Origin: Haematobia irritans
Taxonomy: Eukaryota; Arthropoda; Insecta; Diptera; Muscidae
Assembly: GCF_050003625.1 (NCBI RefSeq)
Contig: NC_134401.1
Span: 1,488,001 to 1,552,000 of the forward strand
Length of the DNA: 64,000 nt
Direction: 5' to 3'
This document shows, piece after piece, positions 1 through 10,245 of the stretch (positions are counted from its first letter, which is position 1; the number at the start of each line of letters is the position of its first letter). Under the pieces are notes generated by a model. That model did not search any database. It was not told the origin of the DNA and was given only the letters and a program-made list of their open reading frames with translations. The position numbers and the translations under genes are program-made.

Positions 1-1290
1 CTGTAATGTACGTGCGCTATGTTACCGACCAAGAAACGAAACAGAAATGAATATTGAAACTGGTATAATAATTAAGTAAAATATATTAAAAAGTTTAAAC
101 AAGACTCGAAATTTCCTTTTTGACATTTGAAATATCAGTTTTGTTCGGAAAGACGATGTGAATGTAATGCCCATATTTAAAACAATTTCTTGTCAGTATA
201 TCGAAAGAATTTACATGATAAAAGATAGTTTGATTTAACCATTATTAATGTTTTGTTGACTAAACTACAAGAGTAGCTTAACCAACAGAGGAAATATATA
301 TATGCAAAGCTCTTGAGACTCCACATTCCTCATCAGTATCCTCTACTTGCAGCGAAATTATCAACCAATTATCAGAACAAATTCGAATATCAGAGCAAAT
401 AAACCCCAAGTGAATGAATTACACTTGGAGAAAAGTCCAATTCATTTAACTTTTTTGTTGAGTATTACAAATCACGAATTTCCAGTATATTGAAGGGTGT
501 TATTCAGATTTGAAGTCTCAAAACGATAAACTTTGAGAAGTCTAAAATAGTTTTCAGAATAATATTCAAAGCAATATTCGAAAGCCGGACAGTAGTTTGG
601 CTAAAGAGACTTCTTACCATTCGTATACAAGAATGATAAAAGCGAGCCACAGATAGTCTAGTCCTGTGGCGAGTTTAAAATCAAGTTAGTAGCATAACCT
701 TGTTAACTACCTATACATGAATTAGATGGCCAGAGGACAACTATACTGGCGCAGTTTGGACACAATAGATAATCGATCCAGTATATTGAAGGGTGCTATT
801 CAGATTTTAAGTCTCAAAACGATAAACTTTGAGAAGTCTAATATAGTTTTCAGAATAATATTCAAAGCAATATTCGAAAGCCGGACAGTAGTTTGGCTAA
901 AGAGACTTCTTACCATTCGTATACACGAATGATAAAAGCGAACCACAGATAGTCTAGTCCTGTGGCGAGTTTAAAATCAAGTTAGTAGCATAACCTTGTT
1001 AACTACCTATACATGAATTAGCTGGCCAGAGGACAACTATGCTGGCGCAGTTTGGACACAATAGATAATCGAAACGCAAAGGAATATTCAGGCACCAACT
1101 AGCGATGATTTTTATTTATTTTTGCATCTGCGTATTAGTAGCAGCCGAATTTTCAGTCCGTGGATATATTAGTACTACCTTATTCATTATATCATGGGCT
1201 GAATATAGAGAAATTAGCGGTCAGCTGTTTCCAACAGTTTGGTAGTGTCTGCTATACGATTCACAATCTTTTCATGAAGTTTTGAACTAG
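1..1290. other. Intergenic region upstream of Blos1
   Basis: No coding sequence is supported here; the only open frames are short and lie inside a duplicated segment. The main structure is a 296-bp tandem duplication (482-1072), listed separately. The rest is AT-rich and unremarkable. Confidence 0.6.
482..1072. repeat. Two tandem copies of a 296-bp unit
   Basis: Copy 1 (about 482-777) and copy 2 (about 778-1072) are nearly identical: both start CCAGTATATTGAAGGGTG and both end at GACACAATAGATAATCGA. Only a few substitutions separate them, so the duplication is recent. Each unit holds a short inverted repeat (CCACAG...CTGTGG) that could fold into a hairpin. No coding role is visible. It ends about 270 bp upstream of the Blos1 start codon. 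Confidence 0.85.
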
Positions 1291-1299
1291 TATATAAAT
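1291..1299 (+). promoter_or_regulatory. Candidate TATA box for Blos1
   Basis: The string TATATAAAT lies about 40 bp upstream of the Blos1 ATG at 1339. If used, the 5' UTR would be only about 15-20 nt, which is unusually short. In AT-rich DNA the match could be chance. Confidence 0.25.
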
Positions 1300-1338
1300 A
1301 TTAGATCAACAAAAATAAACAATTGTACCACTAAAAAC

Positions 1339-1848
1339 ATGTTGAATTCCATGGCAAAAGAACATCAAGCTAAACAGGCGAAAAGGAAACAAGAACAGGG
1401 TAAAAATAAAAAACATATGTAGGCAATAGTATATTTGAACAACATATGTATAATTGTATAAAACAGAAATACGACGGAAGGAGGCTATCGAAGCATCAAA
1501 CGATTTAACAAAGGCTTTGGTAGAACACCTTAACGTGGGGTATGTGTTAATAATATACTGCATAGATCATACATTTACTATACACCATCGCTTTGTTTTA
1601 GGGTGGCCCAAGCTTATTTAAATCAGAAAAAACTAGATGCCGAGGCAAAGCAGTTACATGTTGGAGCCACCAATTTTGCAAAACAAACTCAACAGTGGTT
1701 ACAGTTGATTGATAACTTCAGTTCCGCTCTTAAAGAATTGGGAGATGTTGAGAATTGGGCACGAAGTATAGAAACAGATATGCAAATAATCCAGAGCACT
1801 TTGGAAATAGCCTATAAAACGAATCGTCAAATCCAACAGAACCCATAA
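1339..1848 (+). CDS. Blos1: BLOC-1 subunit 1 (Blos1)
   Basis: Small subunit of the BLOC-1 and BORC complexes, which act in endosome-lysosome trafficking and biogenesis of lysosome-related organelles such as pigment granules. Three exons join in frame: 1339-1399, 1467-1539 and 1602-1848, with GT/AG borders, giving 126 aa, the normal family length. The N-terminus MLNSMAKEHQAKQAKRKQEQ matches the conserved BLOS1 start. Exon 2 gives a basic, helical RRKEAIEAS segment. Exon 3 gives the family hallmarks VAQAYLNQKKLDAEAK, NFAKQTQQWL and GDVENWARSIE. The whole protein is predicted helical or coiled coil, as expected. The start was chosen because it is the first ATG and matches the family N-terminus. 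It runs towards tra2 (tail to tail), about 0.6 kb away. No defect is seen. Confidence 0.96.
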
Positions 1849-2091
1849 AATCATTACCCCAATTCAGTCATTTCACAGTTTATTGTAGTCTTTTGTTTAT
1901 AAAAATGCTTATATCCTAGTAAAATTAATATTATTGTGATACGACACATATTAGGAGAGCAAAACAAAAATCAGTATAATAGAAATATGTCATTGCATAT
2001 TGTTGAATCCATTTAACAAAGATTAACTATCTAAAAAATTATTTGGAAATGAGTTTGGAACAAATGTAGTGTGTAGTGCATATTAAAAACC

Positions 2092-2097
2092 AATAAA
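2092..2097 (+). terminator. Likely Blos1 polyadenylation signal
   Basis: AATAAA lies about 245 bp after the Blos1 stop, in AT-rich DNA between Blos1 and the convergent tra2 gene. A reasonable signal, though such hexamers occur often by chance here. Confidence 0.4.
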
Positions 2098-2443
2098 TTT
2101 GCATGAATGTAAGACTATAAATTGAAAAATAAACTAAGCTATGTAAGAAACCATTGAAGCTTTGTAGAACACAACTATTGGTTGCAGGATGTAGAAATCG
2201 TGTCACGGAATTCAGGATGCTAACTTCTGTTTGCTGTCAATGTTCTACTGTGCCATCATTAGGCTCCAACCACCCAATCGAGCATGTAATGTGCCTGGAA
2301 CTTATTTCGAATTCATAATGAAAATAGTAGATCAAAACTTAAAAGTCGGTTGAGAAAAGGAATATGATTCATTTAATAACGATGCCGACCTGAAATTATG
2401 AGAAAATCTTTTTTACCACTATTGTTTCGATATTTCCTTAAAA

Positions 2444-3999
2444 TTACATACGTGGAGTGCGTGAGCGACTACGACTGCGACGATGACGGCTATAAGTCGT
2501 GGGAGACGGAGGAGAATGTCTACGGTACTGATGACGATTGCGATTAACAACGCCCCTAAAAAGGAAAGAAGTTATAGGGAAAATTCCATGTAATATATGC
2601 ATTATTTTCTGATTACTTCGTTGGTCGCCCCCTGTATACACCAGGAGTGGGTGTGTGAGGTCTCGCCGTGATGGAATATGCAACACGTATACGTCTACCA
2701 TCTACTTCCAATCCGCAGCACTGATCCCTAGCTGCTTCGGCATCAGCAAGATATTTGTAATAAATGAAGCAAAAGCCGCGGGAACGTCCTGTCTGTTTAC
2801 AAATGAGAACAAAAAATATGTTATTTAGATAATGGGTCCAATATACGTTGTTAAATTTGCCAGTGGAGCTTAAATTGGCATTATTTACAAATTACATTAG
2901 GGACTATGATTGGTCCACCCATAATTGCATTAAATAACGACATGTTTATTGAATGTAACTGGCATGCCTTTTACTTTGGTCAAAATACTCTTGACTCAAA
3001 GTTCATTTAATGCAGTTTTAATTTTGTTTTTATAGCCTCCTTTAAATCTTTTTTTTTCATATGTATTTCGAATGGAAAAATTGATTATGGGGCAGTTAAT
3101 TAATTAATCAATGAAACGTACCTCCGCATCAATTACTACTTGTATTCGTTCAATGGGTCCAAATTTTCCGAAAATTTCTCTTATGTGTTGTTGTGTGGTG
3201 TTAACATTCAAACCGAAAACGCCAAGACATCGGCATGGAGAAGGTTTTTCCTAAATCAGAAAGAAATACATATGCAATTATCCCAAAAATGTGTTCAACA
3301 ATTGTATGCTTACTCTATTATTGCGGTGGTTTCTATTATATGGTGATCGTGATCGAGTCCGTGAACGGGGTTTTGTGTTGAAATTGCGGCGGTTATAACG
3401 TGGAGATTCCGATCTTCATCGAATAGAAAACAAAAAAACACAAGTAATAATCAAACAGCTCACAAAATGGCTAGGAATAAAAAATCACAATATTCTTGAT
3501 CTTTGATATTGAAAATTTCTTGGAAATATTAATTCGAATTTGGGCATTCTTCTTCAAGGGGAATTGAGTTGTCGTGTTATATAAAATTTGTTGCATTGAT
3601 ATTCCCTAAATACACATTATGTACAATTATTTTTGTGTTCTATTGTCAATACTTCCAGTCGTAATTCAATATTGGAGATTTTCAAAATTATTATGAGGAA
3701 AATCCAACCTAACCTCAATCCTATCAACACTTACCTAGAACGACTACGACGATTATCAACAGAACGTCGTCGGGAGCCATGGCTTCTTCCTGGCGGTAGT
3801 GGTGGTGGTGAGGGAGGATGCCGGTGCTTGGATACACTGTCGGAATATCGTTCCCGGTTGTATGAGCGTCTACAAAAAACAATAAATAAGATTTTGTTGC
3901 AAAAACTTTAATAATTCCTCACCGATGACCGCGTCTGTTATCCGGCGAGCGGCTATAAGAACCTCGAGGGGTAAGAGAGCGGCTACGTGAACGAGGACC
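2444..3999 (-). CDS. tra2: Transformer-2 (RS-RRM-RS splicing regulator), first coding exon not found
   Basis: SR-type RNA-binding protein that, with Transformer, controls sex-specific splicing of doublesex and fruitless. Six exons on the minus strand join in frame: 3999-3923, 3869-3735, 3413-3314, 3250-3122, 2792-2617 and 2555-2444, giving 242 aa. The first three exons encode an RS-rich domain ([18 protein letters not shown]). The next two encode the RRM, with RNP2 (CLGVFGL) and RNP1 ([10 protein letters not shown]), followed by the tra2-specific linker [11 protein letters not shown]. The last exon is a second RS tail ending [11 protein letters not shown]. Introns of 321 and 329 bp are longer than the others (53-63 bp). 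No in-phase ATG exon was identified upstream of 3999; ATGGCCGCACT at 4321-4311 before a GTAAGA donor is a candidate but its phase does not fit. Alternative splicing of the RS exons is likely from the family, not shown here. Confidence 0.94.
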
Positions 4000-5259
4000 C
4001 TAAAAAACAGAATTTATGAAACATTAAAATAATTTGCACCATATATAAACAACGTTACAAACCATTATATTTAGCAAACTTATGTCCTCAGTAAAAAATG
4101 TAAAATTGTTTGACTGTTGTTGACAAAGTACAAGCTTGACAGCAAAATAAAGGCAGACTAGATTTGGCATAGACAAGACAAAGTGGTGATTAATTGTTTG
4201 TATGGTAGTCACATGCGGAGATATGTTGTACGTCGTTTAGTTTATGCGCCGTCCAGAGTATAAGTTATTCCGGACGGAATATCTGTGTTTGTAGAGAATC
4301 TTACAGTGCGGCCATTCGATATGAATAGTCGGCGATGACTAAATAATCGACAGATGTGTTATCGATCCCATAAACAAGGAGCAATATCGATTATGCCTTC
4401 GGACTTAACTTATAATGTGGCCAATCTATGGGATATGTTCGACACGAACACTGTCATCCCAATAAACAAAAGCATTGGAGAAATGCTTATATTCAATACG
4501 CTTTCAACCATTTTTTCAAAGAATTAGATTAGAATTCAAGTTGAGAAATTGTTGAGAAAATCGACATTACCCTCTACAGTAGAGTTCAACACGTTAGCAA
4601 CAATTTCTCAACATATTATCAACAACTTTTCAAACTAACAGCCTGTTTCTGTATGTCGAACGAGCTCTATCGATCGACTGACAGCCTGTTTCTGTATGTC
4701 GAACGAGCTCTATCGATCGACTGAAATGGAAAAAAACAGCTGAATTTATAACCAAAAATCAGCTGTTTCTATGCATTTTAGTCGATCGATAGAGCTCGTT
4801 CGACATACAGAAACAGGCTGTGAAATGAAGAGAAACAGCTGATTTTTGGTTATAAATTCAGCTGTTTGTTTCCATTTCAATCGATCGATAGAGCTCGTTC
4901 GACATACAGAAACAGGCTATAAATCTCATTTTAATGCTTCAAACCTATTGAACCATTTCTTGAAAGCAAGCAATTTGCAAGGCCATTTGATTTAATGTTG
5001 AAGATGGGATTCACTATCAAATTGATATGGCGTTACCTATGAAAAATGTTCATCCTTGTGTTTGTTGGGGTCCGGATAAACTTTTAAAAGCTGGTACTAA
5101 GTTCGTGGTTTCATATTGGAAACAAAAATCGAAAGTGCAAATTTCTATGAAGATAAGTTTTTTTCTCTTTGATATAACATAGGAAATTACATCGTTTAGC
5201 CGCCTTCGCCTGCTATGTGTTCATTCTGTAGTGTTTGTTTACAAATAGAAACACGTGCA
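4000..5259. other. Region upstream of tra2
   Basis: This stretch should hold the tra2 5' UTR, promoter and missing first coding exon. It also contains the foldback MITE at 4639-4919. At about 5093 there is an isolated half-end (GGTACTAAGTTCG) of the AGGTGGGTACTA repeat family. Nothing else is clear. Confidence 0.5.
4639..4919. mobile_element. Nested foldback MITE with CAGCCTGTTTCTG termini
   Basis: A 43-bp end module (CAGCCTGTTTCTGTATGTCG...) occurs twice in tandem at 4639-4681 and 4682-4724, and twice inverted, ending at 4820 and 4919. Two internal modules containing CAGCTG (about 4725-4780 and 4821-4880) are also inverted relative to each other. The element is flanked by TAA at 4636-4638 and 4920-4922, a plausible 3-bp target-site duplication. 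The layout suggests one MITE copy inserted in, or duplicated onto, another. It has no coding capacity. Confidence 0.8.
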
Positions 5260-5806
5260 GGAAAAAGTTGGCAACACTGAACATAGACAGACGTATATTA
5301 TTTTGCGGAAAATAAATTTCATTTAATTTTATATTTTCTTTGGTAATACTGTTGACCCAGGCAATTCTCCTGCAAATATTGCAAAGAATATGCCTGGCCG
5401 TATCCCACACGATATGGAGTGTGACGTAGCGGAGGTAGAAATACTCCCATCAAATCAACATCAACAAGTGGTCATTGCCGGCAACAATAACAATGATCAA
5501 GTCAACGACCGTAAAAGGCAGCGGCTTGAAAATGCATTACAACCAACAGACATTGTTATTCCTGACCTGTCGGAGAAATTAAAAAATTACCAACCCACTG
5601 ACCAGAACAGGTTTGGCATCCTTGGAGTGTTGGCTGATGTCAATATCGAATGTCCCAGTACCAGCTCGCAACCACCAATTAAAAACAACATCAACAACAA
5701 CAAAACTACACAAAAACCAAAATGGTGTCCTCCCATTTACATCTATAGGTGGGTACTATGTTTGTTGGCACGAAAAAAACTTCACTTAACCATTCTTTCG
5801 CGTTGA

Positions 5807-6700
5807 AAAATGAGAGTGTTGACAATACATTTCGAACGAAGAAAACAGCTATTTTGGAGCTATTCCGCGTTTATTTCTCCGCAATTTAATTGACAACATC
5901 GCCAAATGTCATACTATTTTTACTTATACATACGCAGCAGCTGATTGTTTACATACACGCATTCATGATAATTGTTTTGAAAAGTGTTTTTCTACCAGTT
6001 TTTGGATTGTTTTGCAAAAAAATCTCATACAGCACTGGACACTAATAATTGTTAAGAATAAAGCTCTAGCCGCTCTACTCCTGGTGTCTTACCACATTCT
6101 GCAACAGCTTTTACAACATGTGGTACATTGTCTTCTTCAGCTTTTCCAAATGGATACCGTCAATTTGTAACGCACATCAAAAAAACATATAATTCCGGTG
6201 TTATGCTAACTTTTACATCATGCGCAGCAATGGACTCATTCATCAACAAACTTAATTCGTTGGTGTCCACAATATCTACACAATCGCATTGCAATACCAT
6301 GCTGTTGCCGCCTCACTAGCAATTTCAAATCCAGTGGTCACCACCACGGTTCCCACAAAGGATAATAACGCCATTTCATTTGCCAATGTTGTTACATCGG
6401 GGGGAACAACCAACTTAAGCCCATAACTCAAGTTCAAGGGTAGTTCCTAAGCCAAAGTCACTGTTCCCGACTTATATTTCGTCACAAAGGGATGTTAGTG
6501 TTCTATACCAGACTCTTCGTTGACTGAAATTAATACATTGAGAAGCAATTGGCTGGTTTACTGAAGGATGTTATACTCTCCCAATGTATAAGTTCCAATA
6601 ACTATTTCAGTCACGTTATGAAATTCAACCAGTGTTTTGAATTGATAAAATGCAAGAATGCCGCTAACTGAAATTTAAAAGCCACAACGAAATTAAATCG
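5807..6700 (+). other. Interior of 3.5-kb element, left part: possible decayed coding sequence
   Basis: A short plus-strand frame at 6128-6319 and a following Thr/Val/Ser-rich stretch (about 6320-6430, containing VVTTTVPTKDNNAISFANVV) look faintly protein-like but are broken by stops. I recognise no family. It may be remnant coding DNA of the element or chance. Confidence 0.2.
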
Positions 6701-7289
6701 TTTTATTCCAGCCTATCGCAATCTTTTTGGACAAATGATGAATACAAGAAAATTATTTTGCTATTTAAATAAAAATTATTTAATTATTTGCTATAAACAT
6801 TTATTTTGGATATAACTTTGTTCAGAAAAATTTACTAATTTTATATTAAAAAGTATAAAACGTATAAGACCACCCAATTACTTATACCCAGGTATATAAA
6901 AATAAAACAAGTTCGATTATAATTTTATTATGATTTTTTATTAATTTGTACATTTATACACTAATTAAAGACCCTAGAACACAATGTTTTCTTTTCTGGA
7001 TTATCAGCTTTCTTTCACTAATATTGTTATATTTAAAAATTTTTAATTATCATTTCTCATATTTAGCTTTCATGTTGTTTCCATTAAAAATTAAAATTGC
7101 ATTAACATTTCTTTTGTTCAGTTCTCATTCATTTACGCCTCTTACACACAAAAAACGAGCTCGCTTAACAAATAGAAAAGGGAGCAATTACGAGGAGCGG
7201 TAAAATAATAAAAAAAATACAATTCATTTCTTTGTAAAAAATGGGTGTTGAATGTAGAAGCACTGGGTTTACAGAGATAAGACGAAATC

Positions 7290-8943
7290 GTTCTTAAGCA
7301 TATTTTAAAAAAGAAATCTTCATCGATTACATCTGCAGTATTATGACAATTAGCTTCTTCTACTTCTTCGTGTTCTGTGCAAACATTATGTTGCATAACA
7401 TTAGTCAATTCTAAATTAGCAGGGGATGATGATAAATGGTGGGCTGGTTGTATCTCTACAATATGACGCTGATGGAATGCTATTGTTGCTGATGGCTGAA
7501 GCGATGATGGTACTGTTGTAATAGGCGGAGTTTCCAACGGGCACCGGTCGCCGATTGGAAACTCCTAGAAGACATTCCTTAGGGGTAAAATTTCACCCGG
7601 CCACTTCTTCGCCAGCAAAATCCAATTTAACAACATCACCTGGTAAACATTCCTCCACATCAACTTCATTCTCTGCCGTATTTATACGGTTCAATCCCTG
7701 CCAGCATTTCAAAGTTCCATTTCATCTTCATCGCTACCACAGACTCGTAAATGTCACTACAACCATCCTACTGTGATGGGGGGGCAGCATATCATAAAGT
7801 ACAAAATGTACTTCATACATGTATTTTGCCATCACTACTTTTACAAAAGCCATTTTATTTTTTGTGAAACGCCAAGCGCAACCAGCTTGTTATATTTTAT
7901 TTAAATAAAAACGAAAATAAAGTTCTGAAAACATAGATTTTACGCTTAAAATTGTGAAAGGTATATTGGTGAACAATTTTTGATTTTCCAAATGGATAAA
8001 GTGATTGTTTTTCAAATATTTTACAGACACGCTGCCTCCATCGAATAAAAACACTGGCTGATAGACGCAGCAACATGTAACTCGCTACTTGTAACTCTAC
8101 ATCATCATTAATGCAAAAAATTATGTTAAATGTGATGTGATAGTGGTATAAATGTTATATTTTTAAGAATTTGTAAATGATTAATCAAATTAATAAATAT
8201 CTAAACAAACGTGTTTTACTCGACCACAATGATTCTTTTACCACTATCTTAAAATGTGCTTTTTCTGATTGTTTGGAGGGTCTCTTATTGGCGTCGTTCT
8301 AAATTGATCTATAAAGGCACCTAATAATTGCACTCATGCGAAACCTTTTTGTAGTAACTTGGCGTGGTACAACTTCTCAATAGTGACGGCGCTTTTCCGA
8401 CGAGTTTTTGATATCGTATATGATTGTTTTCGACGTACTGGGGATTCTCAGAAGCGCCCCCAAATTCAAAAAATGTTGGCAGGGATGTCATTGTAATATC
8501 TGGACCAGACTTAATTTCCACGGTAGCTCCTGCAAAAGCCATTGTAGTGGTGGGAACAACAACATTCGATCCAGCTGCTGGTGATACTATTGTGGATGAT
8601 TGTGAAACCACCATTGCATTAGTATTGCATTTGTATTACTAACGGCAGCAACAGTCGATATTGCATTTGAAGAATTAGTAATAGTGGCTAATGTTGGAGT
8701 AGTATTTGCTGCCACCCCAATGGGACCACTCACTACTTGGGGGGCCGTTGTATTTGGTTGTTGCAATACAATATTTGCGGTCACAGCCACTGTGGTCGTG
8801 GCAGGTGTTGAGGGTGCTATGTTGGAGTTGTTCACTGTAGCTGATGTAGTGGCTGCAATTGTGGGTGTCAGGGATGTGAGGGCAGATGCTACTGTGGCAG
8901 AAACGGCTACAGAACCAGATGCTGTTATATATGTTATATACAT
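7290..8943 (-). pseudogene. Decayed coding sequence of unrecognised protein inside 3.5-kb element
   Basis: Minus-strand protein-like segments occur in order. First is a Thr/Ala/Ser/Asn-rich tract (8943 to about 8600). After a one-base frame break comes a distinctive block containing SLPTFFEFGGASENPQYVEN and GKAPSLLRSCTTPSYYKK, followed by GTTTCG like a splice donor near 8340. Then, with further frame breaks, there is an acidic block (NEVDVEECLPGDVVKLDFAG, about 7690-7610) and a block starting ETPPITTVPSSLQPSAT (7535-7300). The order and the donor-like junction suggest a multi-exon gene fragment captured as genomic DNA and then decayed. The family is not recognised. It could be a host regulatory protein or a dead element-encoded gene. 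Confidence 0.4.
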
Positions 8944-10245
8944 ATAGCACTCCGTTTTTTTTATTTCGTCAATCTAATTGCATTTTTAAATAACAACGCG
9001 AACCACTTTTGTATTCTAATTTAACACAAATCATTTGAATAAATCAATTATTTCTTAATTCACATTACAAATGGCGCCATGTTTTGAAACTAACTAATCT
9101 CAACATATGGAAGGATTTAAAGCCGACCTAATTAGGGACTATGCACTTTATGTCAGTTTTTCAACTCGAAAAAAACAAAGTACCACAAATGAAAAAATAT
9201 TTCGGTAGTTTTTCGCATTTTTGGTTTTGTATGGGATTTCGCTTCGGAAACCGAACATAGTACCTACCTTATAATGTGAATATAAAAACACTAGTTGACA
9301 CTCTTCGGAGCACAATTCCAAAATTTTCATTTAAAATCAAAAACATTAACAAAAATAAAAGCAAAATTTACTTTGCAGATACAACTGTCCATACCTCAAT
9401 GATGGCAATTTTAAGGGAGAAAAATATTCATTCTTATTCTTTCACACCGAAAGAATTGAAACAATCATCTCTAGTATTGAGAGGTCTCACTTCTGACACT
9501 GAAATTGATGAAATAAAATCTGAGCTAGATACCATTGTTCCTGACACTGTAGCAAACATAAGCAAATTCACAACTACAAATTCCATAAAAAACAATATTG
9601 ACACTGGCCTTTTCCTCGTTTCTTTATTTCCTGGAAAAATAGTAAGTGATGTTTCTAAAATAAACAGTCTACAAAATCAAATAGTTGTATGGGAAAAGCC
9701 GAAAAGAAAAGAAACGGACATACAATGCCGTAGATGTCAGAGATGGGGTCACACTGCAAAAAATTGTAACTCTAGTTACAGATGTGTAAAGTGTGATCAA
9801 AATCACAACCCTGGTGAGTGTCAGAGAAAGCGAGAAGATAATAATGAACCTTTTTGCAATAATTGCAAAGAACCTGGACATCCTGCAAACTGGCGAGGCT
9901 GCCCCACTTACAAAAAATATGCAGCAGCCAGAAAACAAAGAATTGCCAATGCGGCAGAAGAACGTTCCATTGCAAGGAACAATGTCCAAAGTGCTATTGG
10001 TGTTTCACGTATCGTCCCAGAGCAAAGTTTTGCCAGTCTGTTTAATACACGTCCTGTATCAAGTCATACAGTACAAAAACCATCCATCATTGAACAATTT
10101 ATGAAATTAAGCTCACTTTTCCTTGAGCCAGAAGAGCTGTCAATTGAGCAGGAAATAAACATATTCCTGTCTGAATATCCAAAGATGCAAAAATCTGAGG
10201 CCAAAGCCGAATTTATTCGTATCCTAAACAAGATTAAAACTAATT

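Larger units (their letters stand above)
5747..9269. mobile_element. 3.5-kb TIR transposon inserted in LINE ORF1
   Basis: The left end (5747) reads AGGTGGGTACTATGTT and the inverted right end reads AGGTAGGTACTATGTT. The ends are flanked by TAT (or TATA) at 5744-5746 and 9270-9272. The insertion lies exactly inside the LINE ORF1 frame, which gives the empty site directly. The termini match the small MITEs at 23299, 49530 and 50134, which have TAA/TTA duplications; this suggests a shared, possibly PIF/Harbinger-like, transposase. No transposase was recognised in the interior, which carries decayed coding sequence of unknown origin. It is therefore probably a non-autonomous relative that picked up other DNA. 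Confidence 0.85.

Noticed and set aside
1306..1563. Minus-strand frame over Blos1 exons 1-2
   Set aside because: Antisense shadow; the plus-strand exons match Blos1 exactly.
8684..8947. Plus-strand frame of 87 codons rich in Val/Ala
   Set aside because: It is the opposite strand of the Thr/Ala-rich decayed frame inside the transposon, which has better protein character and order.
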